Shown here: one piece after another, positions 24,001 to 30,379 of the stretch
Layout: every line of letters begins with the position of its first letter
Numbering within the stretch: the stretch's first letter is position 1
Source: Anolis sagrei
Taxonomy: Eukaryota; Chordata; Lepidosauria; Squamata; Anolidae
Direction of reading: 5' to 3'
NCBI RefSeq assembly: GCF_037176765.1
Contig: NC_090026.1
Span: 60,207,252 to 60,271,251 of the forward strand
DNA length: 64,000 nt
Notes under the pieces: model-generated
The model's database searches: none
What the model saw: the letters and a program-made list of their open reading frames with translations, nothing else
Told to the model about the DNA's origin: nothing
Translations under genes and position numbers: made by a program

Positions 24001-25434
24001 AGCGTGCTTTTGCCGTTGAGGCCTACTTTTCGAGCGGCCGGCCCGCTCTCCAGATTTGGCCCCTTGTGATTTTTTCTATGGGGTTTTTTGAAATCCCATC
24101 TTTATGTGAACCGTCCAAGGACCCAACAAAATTTGAAGACCAACATCCAGGAAGAAATTGCCAACATAACGCCTGCTATGCTGGCAAGAGTGACAAACGC
24201 CAGAAATCGGTTTACTCAGTGTATGGAGAATGGGGGACGTCATCTACGTAATTTGATCTTCAAAACTACGTAAAACAAAACTTTAGGTATGCGCCTACAT
24301 TACAAAAAAAAAAAAATCTGATTCATACAATGGGTTTTATTAAGTTTTGAAAAAAGGAAGTTATGCTGCCTCACCCTGTATATCAGTGGTTCTCAACCTT
24401 CCTAATGCCGTGACCCCTTAATACAGTCCCTCATGTTGTGGTGACCCCCAACCATAACATTGTTTTTGTTGCTACTTCATAATGGTCATTTTACTACTGT
24501 TATAAATCATAATGTAAATATCAGATATGCAAGATGTATTTTCATTCACTGGACCAAACTGGGCACAAATACCCAATGCAACCACATGTAAATGCTAGTG
24601 GGGTTGGGGGAGGATTGATTTTGTAATTTGGGAGTTGTAATTATTGGGATTTATAGTTCATCTATAATCAAAGAGCATTCTGAACTGCACCAGCAATGGA
24701 TTTGAACCTAATTTGCCATGCAGAACTCTCATGACCAACAGAAAAAACTGGAAGGGTTTGGTGGGTATTGACCTTGAGTTTGGGAGTTGTAGTTCACCTA
24801 TATCCAGAGAGCACTATGGACTCACACAGTGGTGGATCTGGACCAAACTTGGCACCAATAGTCCATATGCACATATGTGAACACTGGTAGAGCCTGGGGA
24901 AAAATAGACCTTGACTTTTGGGAGTTGTAGTTGCTGGGATTTATAGTTCATTACAATCAAAGAACATTCTCAACTGCACCAGCAATGGATTTGAACCTAA
25001 TTTGCCACGCAGAACTCTCATGACCATCAGAAAATACTGTGTTTTCTGATGATCTTTGGTGACCCCTCTGACACCCCTTCGCGACCCCCTCAGGGGTCCC
25101 GACCCCTAGGTTGAGAAACACTGCTGTATATGGTTAAAATACAGTTAAAATATAATAAAACAAGAAGTTAATATGTGGTTTTAGCTTTAGCACTATGTTT
25201 TGACAAAGCAGTAAAGGATACAATATAGGCAACGCGCTTCCATTCATTTGGGAGAAGAGGTATGTAGATACCGAAGCTCACTATCGCCAAGTATGAATAC
25301 AGCATCAGGGTGAGGAGCTGGAATGAGTGGAGAGGGGAAGACCAGCCGTTCACTCTAGAATGCAGTGGTGCCACTACGAGGTCATTCAGCTGTTCGGGCC
25401 CTGTACGTCTCTGCCTCTTGTCATAGCAGGCCAT
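2976..25434 (-). CDS. ZDHHC11: ZDHHC11, DHHC palmitoyltransferase (8 coding exons, complete CDS)
   Basis: Host gene for a membrane protein S-acyltransferase that transfers palmitate to cysteines of target proteins. Coding exons are 25434-25222, 21151-20973, 17981-17880, 12958-12834, 11490-11335, 8839-8718, 6379-6327 and 3063-2976. The sum is 1038 bases, 345 residues plus stop, with all junction phases consistent. Membrane segments lie near residues 37-61, 66-90, 166-195 and 227-257. IDPAD (90-94) precedes the cysteine-rich domain. The catalytic DHHC is at 149-152 with Cys152 as predicted acyl carrier, followed by [14 protein letters not shown]. The usual TTxE motif reads NTYE (264-267). The protein ends in basic KICRRR. 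The first ATG directly follows a splice acceptor, so a non-coding 5' exon is expected upstream but was not identified. Vertebrate ZDHHC1 and ZDHHC11 are close paralogues. Several exons recall ZDHHC1, but the BRD9 neighbour favours ZDHHC11. The last two exons are less certain. Confidence 0.9.
3100..3790. other. ZDHHC11 last intron, no recognised feature
   Basis: AT-rich sequence without a repeat family or exon that I can recognise. It may hold decayed repeats. Confidence 0.5.
3795..4110 (+). mobile_element. L2 LINE C-terminal fragment (left half)
   Basis: The plus frame reads L2 C-terminus ([11 protein letters not shown], then SLKTW-like [13 protein letters not shown]). The expected L2 3' tail reappears at about 4990-5350, so the minus-strand L2 in between appears to have inserted into it. 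Confidence 0.7.
4111..4988 (-). mobile_element. L2 LINE 3' fragment
   Basis: Starts with a TTTA run and the L2 tail (minus strand), then an open frame 5001-4285 with [30 protein letters not shown] and [12 protein letters not shown]. This is the C-terminal part of an L2 reverse transcriptase, 5'-truncated. Confidence 0.85.
4990..5352 (+). mobile_element. L2 LINE 3' tail
   Basis: Contains GGCTTGGCCCCATGTAAGC, GGGGTATAAATAAAG and a terminal ATT microsatellite, the standard 3' end of squamate L2. Probably the right half of the 3795-4110 copy. Confidence 0.75.
5355..5798. other. ZDHHC11 intron with decayed hAT-type MITE
   Basis: At 5425-5520 the words TTTAGACTACAGATCCCATC and ACCTCCAGTTAC recall short palindromic hAT MITEs. 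The rest is unrecognised. Confidence 0.35.
5800..5932 (-). mobile_element. tRNA-derived SINE
   Basis: On the minus strand it begins GGAGCCTCTGGTGGCGCAAT with an A-box-like promoter and GGTTCAAATCCGGGG as B box, then a 3' tail. The same family occurs at 45991-46588. Confidence 0.75.
6327..6379 (-). CDS. ZDHHC11: ZDHHC11 coding exon 7 (probable)
   Basis: A 53-base open stretch with acceptor CATTCTTAG and consensus donor GTAAGT. It encodes [17 protein letters not shown] in the phase required by its neighbours. The tail of this family is poorly conserved, so support is splice signals and phase, not homology. Confidence 0.7.
6440..6885. other. ZDHHC11 intron, no recognised feature
   Basis: AT-rich; short open frames on both strands show no family motif. 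Confidence 0.45.
6888..8530 (+). mobile_element. LINE (GPDGIP-type reverse transcriptase) split by a Helitron
   Basis: 6888-7190 encodes [15 protein letters not shown] and [12 protein letters not shown], the start of a LINE reverse transcriptase. 7955-8530 resumes with the C-terminal part ([30 protein letters not shown]), the same element as at 35240-36143. A minus-strand Helitron lies between, and the middle of the RT is missing. The clade is not assigned; RTE/Rex3-like is possible. Confidence 0.65.
7191..7953 (-). mobile_element. Helitron, non-autonomous, variant 5' end
   Basis: Repeated words GTTCAGAATGCTC, AACTATAAATCCCAG and AACTACAACTCCCAAA mark the Helitron internal module in reverse orientation. 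Two partly duplicated modules are present (7191-7370, 7420-7850). The 5' end reads TCTATATCTATAAAATGC on the minus strand. It sits within the LINE at 6888-8530. Confidence 0.7.
8718..8839 (-). CDS. ZDHHC11: ZDHHC11 coding exon 6
   Basis: 122 bases between TGCATACAG and GTAACT. It encodes [17 protein letters not shown] and a polar stretch ending RMEPLQ. NTYEY sits where other family members have TTYEY, the TTxE motif on the cytosolic side after the last membrane segment. Confidence 0.92.
8850..9565. other. ZDHHC11 intron, no recognised feature
   Basis: No exon or repeat that I can name. Confidence 0.45.
9568..9887 (+). mobile_element. Possible solo LTR (fossil)
   Basis: A 320-base segment starting TGTAATGTATTCC and ending CACCGACA, with AATAAA about 65 bases before the end. 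This resembles the U3-R-U5 order of a retrotransposon LTR. No target-site duplication was seen and no internal region flanks it, so the call is tentative. Confidence 0.3.
10002..10208. mobile_element. Penelope-family fold-back copy
   Basis: Two inverted arms of the Penelope terminal sequence (GGCTATATGGCCATGTTCTA, TGCCATAGATGCAGGC) meet near 10120. Flanked by a 12-base duplication AGTGTCATTATA at 9990-10001 and 10209-10220. It carries no coding sequence. Confidence 0.85.
10285..10725. repeat. Long inverted repeat (about 80-base arms)
   Basis: 10300-10370 and 10640-10720 are reverse complements, sharing GAGCAATCTGGGTCAGTGTT and GTGTCATTAGCT, separated by about 270 bases. It could be a DNA transposon with long ends or a local inverted duplication. 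No target duplication is visible. A hAT-MITE-like end (AAACACCTGGAGGGC) lies between the arms. Confidence 0.65.
10735..11085. other. ZDHHC11 intron, no named feature
   Basis: Low-complexity AT sequence with fragments that look LINE-derived but cannot be assigned. Confidence 0.4.
11090..11245 (+). mobile_element. L2 3' tail
   Basis: Reads CACCGCTGTGAGTCGCCCCT, GGTCTATAAGCGCAGTAAAT and a TAAA microsatellite, a typical L2-type 3' end. Confidence 0.6.
11335..11490 (-). CDS. ZDHHC11: ZDHHC11 coding exon 5
   Basis: 156 bases between TTCAATAG and GTGAGT. It encodes [16 protein letters not shown] and membrane segment 4 (ending [13 protein letters not shown]), recognisable from ZDHHC1/11. Confidence 0.94.
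11495..12120. other. ZDHHC11 intron, no recognised feature
   Basis: Open frames here show no family motif; nothing could be supported. Confidence 0.45.
12128..12600 (+). mobile_element. tRNA-derived SINE with L2-like tail
   Basis: The head is tRNA-like (TGGCGCAGCTGGCTGAGTGT as A box, GGTCACGAGTTCGAAGCCAG as B box). A unique body with ACTCCGGCAAAGCATTCC follows, then a tail with TGTAATCCGCCCTGAGTCCC. A near-identical copy lies at 18243-18716. Confidence 0.85.
12834..12958 (-). CDS. ZDHHC11: ZDHHC11 coding exon 4
   Basis: 125 bases after acceptor TTTGTATAG. It completes Trp165 and encodes membrane segment 3 ([16 protein letters not shown], then [11 protein letters not shown]) and LRTSPQFE. 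The donor is GAAA|GTATTG. This choice keeps phase and exactly matches the ZDHHC11 spacing to the next exon. Confidence 0.92.
13385..13442 (+). mobile_element. Penelope terminal fragment
   Basis: Contains GCCTCTAGAACATGGCCATA followed by TAGCCCGAAAAAACTC, the Penelope end sequence, directly joined to the L2 fragment. Confidence 0.6.
13443..14168 (-). mobile_element. L2 LINE, reverse transcriptase fragment
   Basis: The minus frame 14160-13546 has [43 protein letters not shown] and [10 protein letters not shown]: the RT palm of an L2 element, truncated at both ends. The catalytic YADD is still visible, but the frame is shifted near the thumb. Confidence 0.88.
14185..14815. other. ZDHHC11 intron, no recognised feature
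   Basis: No exon or repeat recognised before the Helitron end at 14819. Confidence 0.45.
14858..15372. repeat. 129-bp tandem repeat, about 4 units
   Basis: Units begin near CCCCAGAACGAAACTTAACC at 14872, 15001, 15130 and about 15259. The period of 129 is divisible by three, so both strands stay open for 160-180 codons. These frames are repeat artefacts, not genes. Confidence 0.92.
15440..15785. repeat. GC-rich minisatellite, about 40-bp units
   Basis: Irregular units of CCACGCTCCATCACTCCCC, CGCCGCCGCACACACACACG and variants. Several overlapping open frames on both strands result from the low complexity. Confidence 0.9.
15840..16328. repeat. Polypurine tract (GGAA/GAAAG-rich)
   Basis: Nearly pure A/G on the plus strand for about 490 bases, inside the Helitron. 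A second purine block follows at about 16490-16660. The long serine/proline/phenylalanine frames on the minus strand are artefacts. Confidence 0.92.
16786..17534. mobile_element. MITE with terminal inverted repeats (CGTATTTTCCGGCATATAAG type)
   Basis: The left end TACCGTATTTTCCGGCATAT pairs with the right end, which reads TACTGCATTTTCTGGCATAT on the minus strand. Subterminal copies of TATAAGACGACCCC recur near both ends. No transposase. Superfamily not assigned. Confidence 0.75.
17615..17652. repeat. TG microsatellite plus G run
   Basis: TGTGTGTG followed by about ten G residues. Confidence 0.9.
17880..17981 (-). CDS. ZDHHC11: ZDHHC11 coding exon 3 (DHHC core)
   Basis: 102 bases between CTCCCCAG and GTAAGC. 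It encodes [19 protein letters not shown] followed by [12 protein letters not shown]: the zinc-binding cysteines and histidines and the catalytic DHHC are all present. Most family members have Lys after DHHC; here it is Asn. A longer open frame over this stretch on the same strand is out of frame and meaningless. Confidence 0.96.
18243..18716 (+). mobile_element. tRNA-derived SINE with L2-like tail
   Basis: Second copy of the 12128-12600 SINE: tRNA-like head, ACTCCGGCAAAGCATTCC body, tail TGTAATCCACCCTGAGTCCC and a TAAA run. Both copies face opposite to the host gene. Confidence 0.85.
19044..19739. mobile_element. MITE with palindromic GC-rich core
   Basis: Ends TACCGTATATTCCGGGGTAC and, reversed, TACCATATATTCCGGGGTAC, about 25 bases of near-perfect inverted repeat. 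The core (19150-19620) holds several direct and inverted copies of a motif containing AAGAGGCGCTTC and GACAACATTGTCTC. No transposase; superfamily not assigned. Possibly related to the 16786 element by its end. Confidence 0.78.
19740..19804. repeat. TG/TA microsatellite
   Basis: Alternating TGTG, TATA and TATG steps. Confidence 0.85.
19806..20075 (-). mobile_element. CR1 LINE 3' end
   Basis: Begins with the CR1 end TAGAATCATAGAATCAAAGA and continues into the RT C-terminus in reverse ([20 protein letters not shown] region). Confidence 0.88.
20446..20700 (-). mobile_element. CR1 LINE 3' end
   Basis: Minus frame [20 protein letters not shown], then [20 protein letters not shown], with the CR1 terminal words at its low end. 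Confidence 0.88.
20973..21151 (-). CDS. ZDHHC11: ZDHHC11 coding exon 2
   Basis: 179 bases starting in phase 0 after TATATGCAG and ending GACGT|GTAAGT. It encodes the rest of membrane segment 2 ([18 protein letters not shown]), [17 protein letters not shown] and the first zinc cysteines (HCYLCEVDV). Very close to vertebrate ZDHHC11. Confidence 0.95.
21296..21715. repeat. Polypurine tract
   Basis: About 400 bases almost entirely A/G on the plus strand (GAAAG, GGAAG, GAGAG units). The minus-strand phenylalanine/serine frames here are not genes. It lies about 150 bases upstream of ZDHHC11 exon 2 in transcript direction. Confidence 0.92.
21838..22196. mobile_element. hAT-type MITE (CAGGGGTCC ends)
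   Basis: Left end CAGGGGTCCACAAACTTTTT, right end TTAGTTTGAGGACCCCTG. Same family as 46020-46376 and 58868-59192, sharing ATGAGATAGGATTGTTG and TTGCACTACAAATAAG-type words. A clear 8-base duplication is not visible here. Confidence 0.75.
22384..22855 (-). mobile_element. L2 LINE 3' fragment
   Basis: The L2 tail words TTGTATACCGCACTCTCTCA and GACTCAGTGCGGTTTACAG are followed by RT C-terminal sequence on the minus strand (the GCGTTCCACAGCCGAGGGGC region). Confidence 0.8.
22975..23105 (-). mobile_element. Old LINE 3' tail
   Basis: TTATTTATATTTTGCCTTTC, then CCCGGTGGGGACTCAAGGC, an L2/CR1-type tail in reverse. Confidence 0.5.
23110..23828. mobile_element. hAT-type MITE with TTTCG-rich ends and a 75-bp tandem repeat
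   Basis: Ends TAGGGCTGGG and CCCAGCCCTA with an exact 8-base target duplication TTAAATAG (23102-23109, 23829-23836). Subterminal regions are packed with short TTTCGTT/ATTACGAAA words. The middle has four 75-bp units starting at 23246, 23321, 23396 and 23471. A relative lies at 30961-31954. Confidence 0.85.
23850..24378 (+). mobile_element. Internally deleted Tc1/mariner-superfamily element
   Basis: Inverted ends CAGGTGAGGCAGCATAACTT and, reversed, CAGGGTGAGGCAGCATAACT, flanked by TA on both sides. It keeps the start of a transposase ([19 protein letters not shown]) and its end (DFFLWGF-like, [29 protein letters not shown]). The catalytic middle is deleted, so it cannot move itself. Confidence 0.85.
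24384..25123. mobile_element. SPIN-like hAT element carrying the Helitron-type module
   Basis: Ends CAGTGGTTCTCAACCTT and AGGTTGAGAAACACTG with an exact 8-base duplication CTGTATAT (24376-24383, 25124-25131). The first 170 bases (GTGACCCC, ACCATAACATTG) look like the SPIN hAT family. The interior from about 24560 matches the internal module of Helitrons at 40638 and 50371. No transposase. Confidence 0.82.
25222..25434 (-). CDS. ZDHHC11: ZDHHC11 coding exon 1
   Basis: 213 bases, phase 0, 71 residues. The ATG is the first codon after acceptor CTTGCAG. It contains [14 protein letters not shown], typical of ZDHHC1/11 N-termini, then membrane segment 1 and [13 protein letters not shown]. The donor is ATT|GTATCC. 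Confidence 0.88.
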
Positions 25435-25777
25435 CTGCAAGACGGAACCCAAAATGACCCCTTAAAAATGGTGGTGGTTTCCAGATCTCGGGCAAAACTG
25501 CCGACAAACTCAGCAACACGGGTCTTCCATGCGATGAATAGGGGCAGAAGGAGGAAATAGCCATTTGAATCAGGATCTTTGCATAGGAGGTTTTAATATC
25601 GCAGTCTCTAATAACATCAATGCAGACGAATTCATGATTTCTCTTCTACTGACTACAATGGCAAAAAAGTAGTGTGTGTTGTTAGAAGCACATACATTGG
25701 CTCACCACTTCTGCATGCCAAAATGCTTGGAGGCAGGATAAGATCTTGTGTATGTTGCCCACTTCTGAATTCATGGA

Positions 25778-26905
25778 TAGAATCATAGAATCAAAGAGTT
25801 GGAAGAGACTTCATGGGCCATCCAGTCCAACCCCCTGCCAAGAAGCAGGAAAATTGCATTCAAAGCACCCCTGACAGATGGCCATCCAGCCTCTGTTTAA
25901 AAGCTTCCAAAGAAGGAGCCTCCACCACACTCCGTATGTTGTGTTTTCTCATCAGCTTCCCTATGCGGTCAGTGGTTCCCTTGTTCCTGCCATACATCAA
26001 GGGAACCACTGACCGCATAGGGAAGCTGATGAGGAAACACAACATACAAACAATCTACAAACCCACCAAGAAAATCCAACAAATGCTACGTTCAGCAAAG
26101 GACAAGAGGGATCCTCTCACCTCTGCAGGAGTCTACCGTATACCATGCAGCTGTGGACAAGTCTACATAGGGACCACCAAACGCAGCATTGCCCAAACAC
26201 GAATCAAGGAACATGAAAGGCACTGCAGACTACTTCAACCAGAGAAGTCAGCCATAGCAGAGCACCTGATGAACCAGCCTGGACACAGCATATTATTTGA
26301 GAACACAGAAATGCTGGACCACACCAACAACCACCATGTCAGACTACACAGAGAAGCCATTGAAATCCACAAGTATGTGGACAATTTCAACAGAAAGGAG
26401 GAGACCATGAAAATGAACAAAATCTGGCTACCAGTATTAAAAAACTCTAAAATTGCAACAGCAAAATAGCAGAGAGGAAACAACCAGGCACATCTTAACA
26501 CCTCTCAACAGAACATTTTCCCAGGCTCAGCCAGGCCTTCAAATGCTAATGAAGGTGGTCAGCTGAAACATTCACACCTAGCTTCAGCAGAGAGCGCTTT
26601 GCCCCACCCCAGTCATTACACAGAAATATAAACCCATTTTCCTATTTCCAACAGACCTCACTACCTCTGAGGATGCTTGCCATAGATGCAGGCGAAACGT
26701 CAGGAGAAATGCCTCTAGAACATGGCCCTATAGCCCGAAAAAACCTACAAGAACCTATTGGACACAATATTCCAGGTGTGGTCTAACCAAAACAGAATAG
26801 AGGGGTAGCATGACTTCCCTAGATCTAGACACTATGCTCCTATTGATGCAGGCCAAAATCTCATTGGCTTTTTTTTCCGCCACATCACATTGTTGGCTCA
26901 TTGTT
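25778..26905 (-). mobile_element. CR1 LINE interrupted by Penelope
   Basis: The 3' end lies at 25778-25935 ([15 protein letters not shown]). The more upstream part ([20 protein letters not shown]) lies at 26757-26905. The order fits one minus-strand CR1 that lost its middle when Penelope sequence inserted. Confidence 0.7.
25936..26756 (+). mobile_element. Penelope element fragment with GIY-YIG endonuclease
   Basis: The plus frame has KDKRDPLTSAGVYRIPCSCG followed by QVYIGTTKRS and RIKEHERHCRLLQPEKSAIA, the GIY-YIG endonuclease domain of Penelope-like retroelements. It then has the Penelope 3' sequence with GATGCAGGCGAAACGTCAGG. Its left end (25936-26048) folds back on itself. A degraded fragment. 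Confidence 0.85.
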
Positions 26906-26909
26906 GGAT

Positions 26910-27370
26910 AACCAAATAAAACGAAATTAAACAACTTAGACAAAGCAATTTAGAAACAGAAGTTTTCCTGGCAATTCCACCACTCTCCTAAAGATGGCTC
27001 ATTTCTTTAGAAAATCGATATTACACAGCCGCATCCTGTTTAACAGAAGCAGGAAGTATGTCAGCATGCCTGTTTTTTCAAAAGAGGAACTAAAAGGGAT
27101 TGCTGTTGTAAACACTGGCTTGCACAAGATATGTTACATGCTTTGTCAACAAGTTATTGTTGCTGTTGATGAGAGGAGACATTTTAAATTGACATGGGGA
27201 TGAAGAGTAATCAACACTGATTCTACCTAATACTCCCGGACATACCTGCACTGTGACATAGAGATAGATTTGTTTTAATTCCTTTTAGTTGAACCCTAAT
27301 CCATCTAAAACACAGACATGTGCTTTTCATCTTAAGAACAGACAAGCATCCCGAGCTCTGAAGATTACCT
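26910..27370. other. Upstream region of ZDHHC11, nothing recognised
   Basis: No repeat or exon recognised. It could hold the non-coding first exon of ZDHHC11, but no promoter signal stands out. Confidence 0.35.
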
Positions 27371-27377
27371 AGGAAGG

Positions 27378-28735
27378 AATCCCACTGGAGCATTGCAGCG
27401 CACCCAAATACCTGGGAGTTACCCTGGACCGTGTTCTGACCTACAAAAAAGCACTGCCTGAATATCAAGCAAAAAGTGGGTGCTAGAAACAATATAATAC
27501 AAAAGCTGACTGGCACAACCTGGGGATCACAACCAGATACAGTGAAAACATCTGCCCTTGCACTATGCTACTCTGCTGCTGAGTATGCATATGCAGTGTG
27601 GCAGGCCCGTAGCCAGGATTTCGTTTCAGGGGGGGGGGGAGGGGGAGCTAAAAAAAATTCAGGGGGGGGTTGGGGGGGCTGAGTTTCAGGGGGGGGGGCT
27701 GAGTCTGAGTGAAAGAGGGTCTACCCTAGCAAATCTTTTGTATCATTACCCCAATACCCCCATGCATATGGTATATATTGAGTATGGTGATCAGATCATG
27801 ATATGAATAAACATAACAGTTTAAATAATGCACCAGTAAGGCCTTTTCGTGAACCACCATGAGAATTTCAGGGGGGGGGGGAGGGTGCTGAAGCCCCTCA
27901 AGCCACCCCCCCCCCCCCGGCTACATGCCTGCAGTGTGGAACACATCTCACAACACTAAAACAGTGGATGTGGCTCTTAATGAGACATGCCGCATTATCA
28001 TGGGGTATCTGTGCCCTACACCACTGGAGAAATTACACTGTTTAGCTGGTATTGCACCGCCTGACATCTGCCAGGGAGTATCAACCAATAGTGAAAGGAC
28101 CAAGGCAGTGACATCTCCGGCACACCCCCTGTTTGGGTATCAGCCATCACGCTAACAACTTAAATCAGTAAATAGTTTTCTAAGATCTACAGAGACACTT
28201 GCTGGAACACCTGAGCAAGTGAGAGTTCAAAAGTGGCAGGCTGAAACCCAGAACCTCAATCAATGGCTGATACCAAATGAGAGACTCCCTCCTGGGGACA
28301 CAGAAAACTGGGCGACTGAACAAGCTGCACTCTGGCATCACGAGATGCAGAGCCAACCTTAAGAAATGGGCCACAAAGTGGAGTCCACGACATGTGAGTG
28401 TGGAGAAGACCACCTACTGCAATGCACAGACCACCTACTGCAATGCAACCTGAGCCCTGCTACATGCACAATGGAGGACGTTTTTACAGCAACAACAGAG
28501 GCACTCCAAGTGGCCAGTAGGTGCTCCGAGCGACCTACAGTCTAAAATAGCATTTACACAATATTTTGCCGTATATTGCCATAGATGCAGGCGAAACGTC
28601 AGGAGAGAATGCCTCTAGAACATGGCCATACAGTCCGAAAAAATCTATAGTATACCAAGTCTGCAAACTTTGTGCTTTGTTTGTTTGTTTTTAATGCAAT
28701 ACAACTTATTTATCCTGACACGACAAATAAATAAT
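27378..28735 (+). mobile_element. I/Vingi-like LINE, RT C-terminus to 3' end
   Basis: Encodes PKYLGVTLDRVLTY, then CYSAAEYAYAVW, and after an inserted hAT MITE resumes with NTSHNTKTVDVALNETCRII and TSPAHPLFGYQPSR. It ends in a GCAAACTTTGTGC, then GACACGACAAATAAAT, tail like 63236-63962. A Penelope end sits near 28575-28650. Clade is inferred from overall look only. Confidence 0.65.
27602..27931. mobile_element. hAT-type MITE with G-rich body
   Basis: Ends CAGGCCCGTAGCC and GGCTACATGCCTG with an exact 8-base duplication CAGTGTGG (27594-27601, 27932-27939). Long G runs near the left end and C runs near the right. Other copies are at 44079-44308 and, partial, at 33045-33182. Confidence 0.85.
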
Positions 28736-29183
28736 AGTTTAACCCATGCGAAGAATAATTCTACCCTTATATCCCTCATCTTCTCATTACAGTTTAGCCA
28801 AAATACATCCCTGTTGTTAGATATGTTGCTGTTATATGGCCAGGTATAAAAAGAGGACAGAGCTCCTGTGACATGAACCCAGAATAAGGCACAGGGGATA
28901 TGAGACCCCCTCCCCCCCAATCAATGGTGGTAGTGCCGAACCCATCTGAAATGAGAAAAATAATCCCCACATCTACCTGCAAGAAGGCAACAAACTGCCT
29001 GTTAATGTTGAGCACCCTCACCTTAAAAACAGTTCCCTATGTTGTAGGTTTTTTTGGGCTGTATGGCCATGTTCTAGAGGCATTCTCTCCTAACGTTTTG
29101 CCTGCATCTATGGCAATATTATACGGCAAAATATTGTGTAAATGCTATTTTAGACTGTAAGTCGCTCGGAGCACCTTGGTGGA
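28523..29183. repeat. Large inverted repeat containing Penelope ends
   Basis: 28523-28645 and 29041-29183 are reverse complements, each about 125-140 bases, sharing GCATTTACACAATATTTTGC and the Penelope word AGAATGCCTCTAGAACATGG. The 390-base spacer holds the LINE tail and unassigned sequence. Confidence 0.8.
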
Positions 29184-29309
29184 GAGCGACTAATTAAGAA
29201 ATAAAGTGAAGTGAAGTGAAGTGAAGCATCCTCAGAGGTTGTGAGGTTGTAAAATCATGGTAGTAAAATCATGTTATTTTTCAATCTGAAAAGCCACCTT
29301 AGAGCATGC

Positions 29310-30375
29310 CTAAATATTTATTTATTTATTATTTATTTATTTACTTTGCTTATATACCGCTGTATCTCAAGCCCGAAGGCGACTCACAGCGGTTCACAAA
29401 CAGTAAAAACAGTAGAAACAGCAGTGGTTCCATGCAACATATAACAATTGACTTAACACATTATCCATAAATTACCAATAAGCAATTACAATGCACAATT
29501 ATTACAAAAAACAACCGTACCCAATCTTCTCATCATCCAAGCGTAGTCCAGGTTCGTCGTCCATTGTTCCATTCCTATGTTCCATTACCAGATTGCACTA
29601 AATTACTCAAACGCCTGCACAAACATCCAGGTCTTCACCTTTTTGCGGAATACCATTAGAGATGATGCTAGTCTAATGTCCGTAGGAAGGGCGTTCCACA
29701 GCCGAGGAGCCACCACCGAGAAGGCCCTATCTCTCGTCCCCGCCAGCCGAGCTTGAGAAGCAGGCGGGATCGAGAGCAGGGTCTCCCCGGAAGATCTCAA
29801 AGTCCTGGTGGGTTCATAGGCAGAGATGCGGTCGGATAGGTAGCTTGGGCCGGAACCGTTTAGGGCTTTAAAGGCCAACGCCAGCACTTTGAATTCAGCC
29901 CGGTAGCAGATCGGTAGCCAGTGGAGTTGGCGCAACAGGGGGGTTGTATGCTCCCTGCGCTCCGCTCCTGTTAAAATCATGGCTGCCGAGCGTTGGACTA
30001 GTTGGAGCTTCCGAGCTGTCTTCAAAGGCAACCCCACGTAGAGAGCGTTGCAGTAGTCTAAACGGGATGTAACCAGAGCGTGGACTACCGTGGCCAAGTC
30101 AGACTTCCCAAGGTACGGGCGCAGCTGGCGCACAAGCTTTAGCTGTGCAAATGCTCCCCTGGTCACCGCCGAAACCTGGGGTTCCAGGCTCAGCGATGAG
30201 TCCAGGGTCACACCCAAGCTGCGAACCTGCATCTTCAGGGGGAGTGTGACCCCATCCAACACAGGCTGTAATCCTATGCCCTATTCGGCCTTGCGACTGA
30301 CCAGGAGTACCTCTGTCTTGTCTGGATTCAATTTCAATTTGTTCGCCCTCACCCAGACCGTCACAGCGGCCAAGA
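29310..30375 (-). mobile_element. L2 LINE 3' half
   Basis: Tail words TATATACCGCTGTATCTCAA and GGCGACTCACAGCGG, then a 219-codon minus frame with [38 protein letters not shown] and LWNALPTDIR. A well-preserved L2 C-terminal region, 5'-truncated at about 30375. Confidence 0.92.
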
Positions 30376-30379
30376 ATAA

